Below, one piece after another: positions 5,132 through 5,292 of a DNA stretch of 5,292 bases (positions within the stretch are counted from its first letter, which is position 1; every line of letters begins with the position of its first letter). Position numbers and translations under genes: made by a program. The notes under the pieces are model-generated. The model saw only the letters and a program-made list of their open reading frames with translations. It ran no database searches and was not told the origin of the DNA. Location: positions 1-5,292 of the forward strand of contig CANGEZ010000171.1 of assembly GCA_947452875.1 (NCBI GenBank), read 5' to 3'. The stretch comes from Chitinophagaceae bacterium (GTDB lineage: Bacteria > Bacteroidota > Bacteroidia > Chitinophagales > Chitinophagaceae).

Positions 5132-5292
5132 ATGAAAAAAACTTTCCTTTTTGTAACACTAATTATTACACTAGTGTGTTTTGTGTGCATAGCTAAATGC
5201 TTTTATAAAAATGACATTCCACCAGTAGTAAAAACTTATTCTGATTATAATAATTATCATCAAGAAGCCATCAAGTATTGTAAATCAAAAAA
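5132..5292 (+). CDS. N-terminus of an exported or membrane-anchored protein (partial, right edge)
   Basis: The ATG at 5132 lies 14 bp after the previous stop and opens a frame of 53 codons that reaches the window edge without a stop. The protein starts MKKTFLFVTLIITLVCFVCIAKCF: a basic start and a hydrophobic helix (4-24) acting as a signal anchor or signal peptide, possibly a lipoprotein signal with C19 or C24, although neither lipobox is good. A polar segment then follows, DIPPVVKTYSDYNNYHQEA, and IKYCKSK. In some Bacteroidota L,D-transpeptidase-family proteins (YkuD_2 type) a similar 'A..Y.K.K' helix precedes the catalytic domain, which would fit a cell-wall role beside DUF1287. Only the beginning is visible, so that is a guess. 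It is probably the fourth gene of the operon. Confidence 0.7.
   Translation, partial: MKKTFLFVTLIITLVCFVCIAKCFYKNDIPPVVKTYSDYNNYHQEAIKYCKSK

Overview
The window looks like chromosomal DNA from a member of the Bacteroidota, probably a Flavobacteriia- or Chitinophagia-like organism. It is strongly AT-rich. Its start codons are preceded by A/T-rich sequence without clear Shine-Dalgarno motifs. One promoter has the Bacteroidota-type -7 box TAnnTTTG. Signal peptides ending in ...FAQ and a short lipoprotein signal also fit. No rRNA, tRNA, CRISPR array or recognisable transposase is visible.

Left part (1-1868, minus strand): two genes in tandem. The upstream one encodes a family 2 glycosyltransferase with two C-terminal membrane segments, of the polyprenyl-phosphate sugar synthase (DPM1-like) type. 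The downstream one runs off the left edge and encodes a multi-pass GT-C membrane protein related to the TMTC / bacterial TPR O-mannosyltransferase-like group. It is easily missed because its stop codon lies outside the window. Together they suggest a lipid-linked sugar pathway: the first enzyme loads a sugar on polyprenyl phosphate and the second transfers it outside the cytoplasmic membrane.

Middle part (1869-3522): a divergent intergenic region is followed by a small muconolactone-isomerase/YciI-like ferredoxin-fold protein (start at 2044) and a textbook intrinsic terminator (2341-2368). A gene for a secreted protein of unknown function (2505-3101) follows. It is bracketed by two near-identical palindromes (2386-2409 and 3200-3221). 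Compared with their immediate flanks, the palindromes are in inverted orientation: 25 of 26 bases match. A short GGTCC direct repeat lies just outside each. This may be a small mobile or recombining cassette, or a pair of operator/hairpin sites. The interval 3102-3522 has no supportable gene.

Right part (3523-5292, plus strand): four closely spaced genes (gaps of 15, 11 and 14 bp) that look like an operon for envelope proteins. They are a membrane-anchored YbjN-like protein, a DUF1287 lipoprotein of the NlpC/P60-like cysteine hydrolase clan, a small membrane-anchored protein with a faint J-domain-like helix pattern but no HPD, and the N-terminus of another membrane-anchored or exported protein cut by the right edge. 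The operon as a whole has no function I can name. The DUF1287 member points to the cell wall or periplasm.
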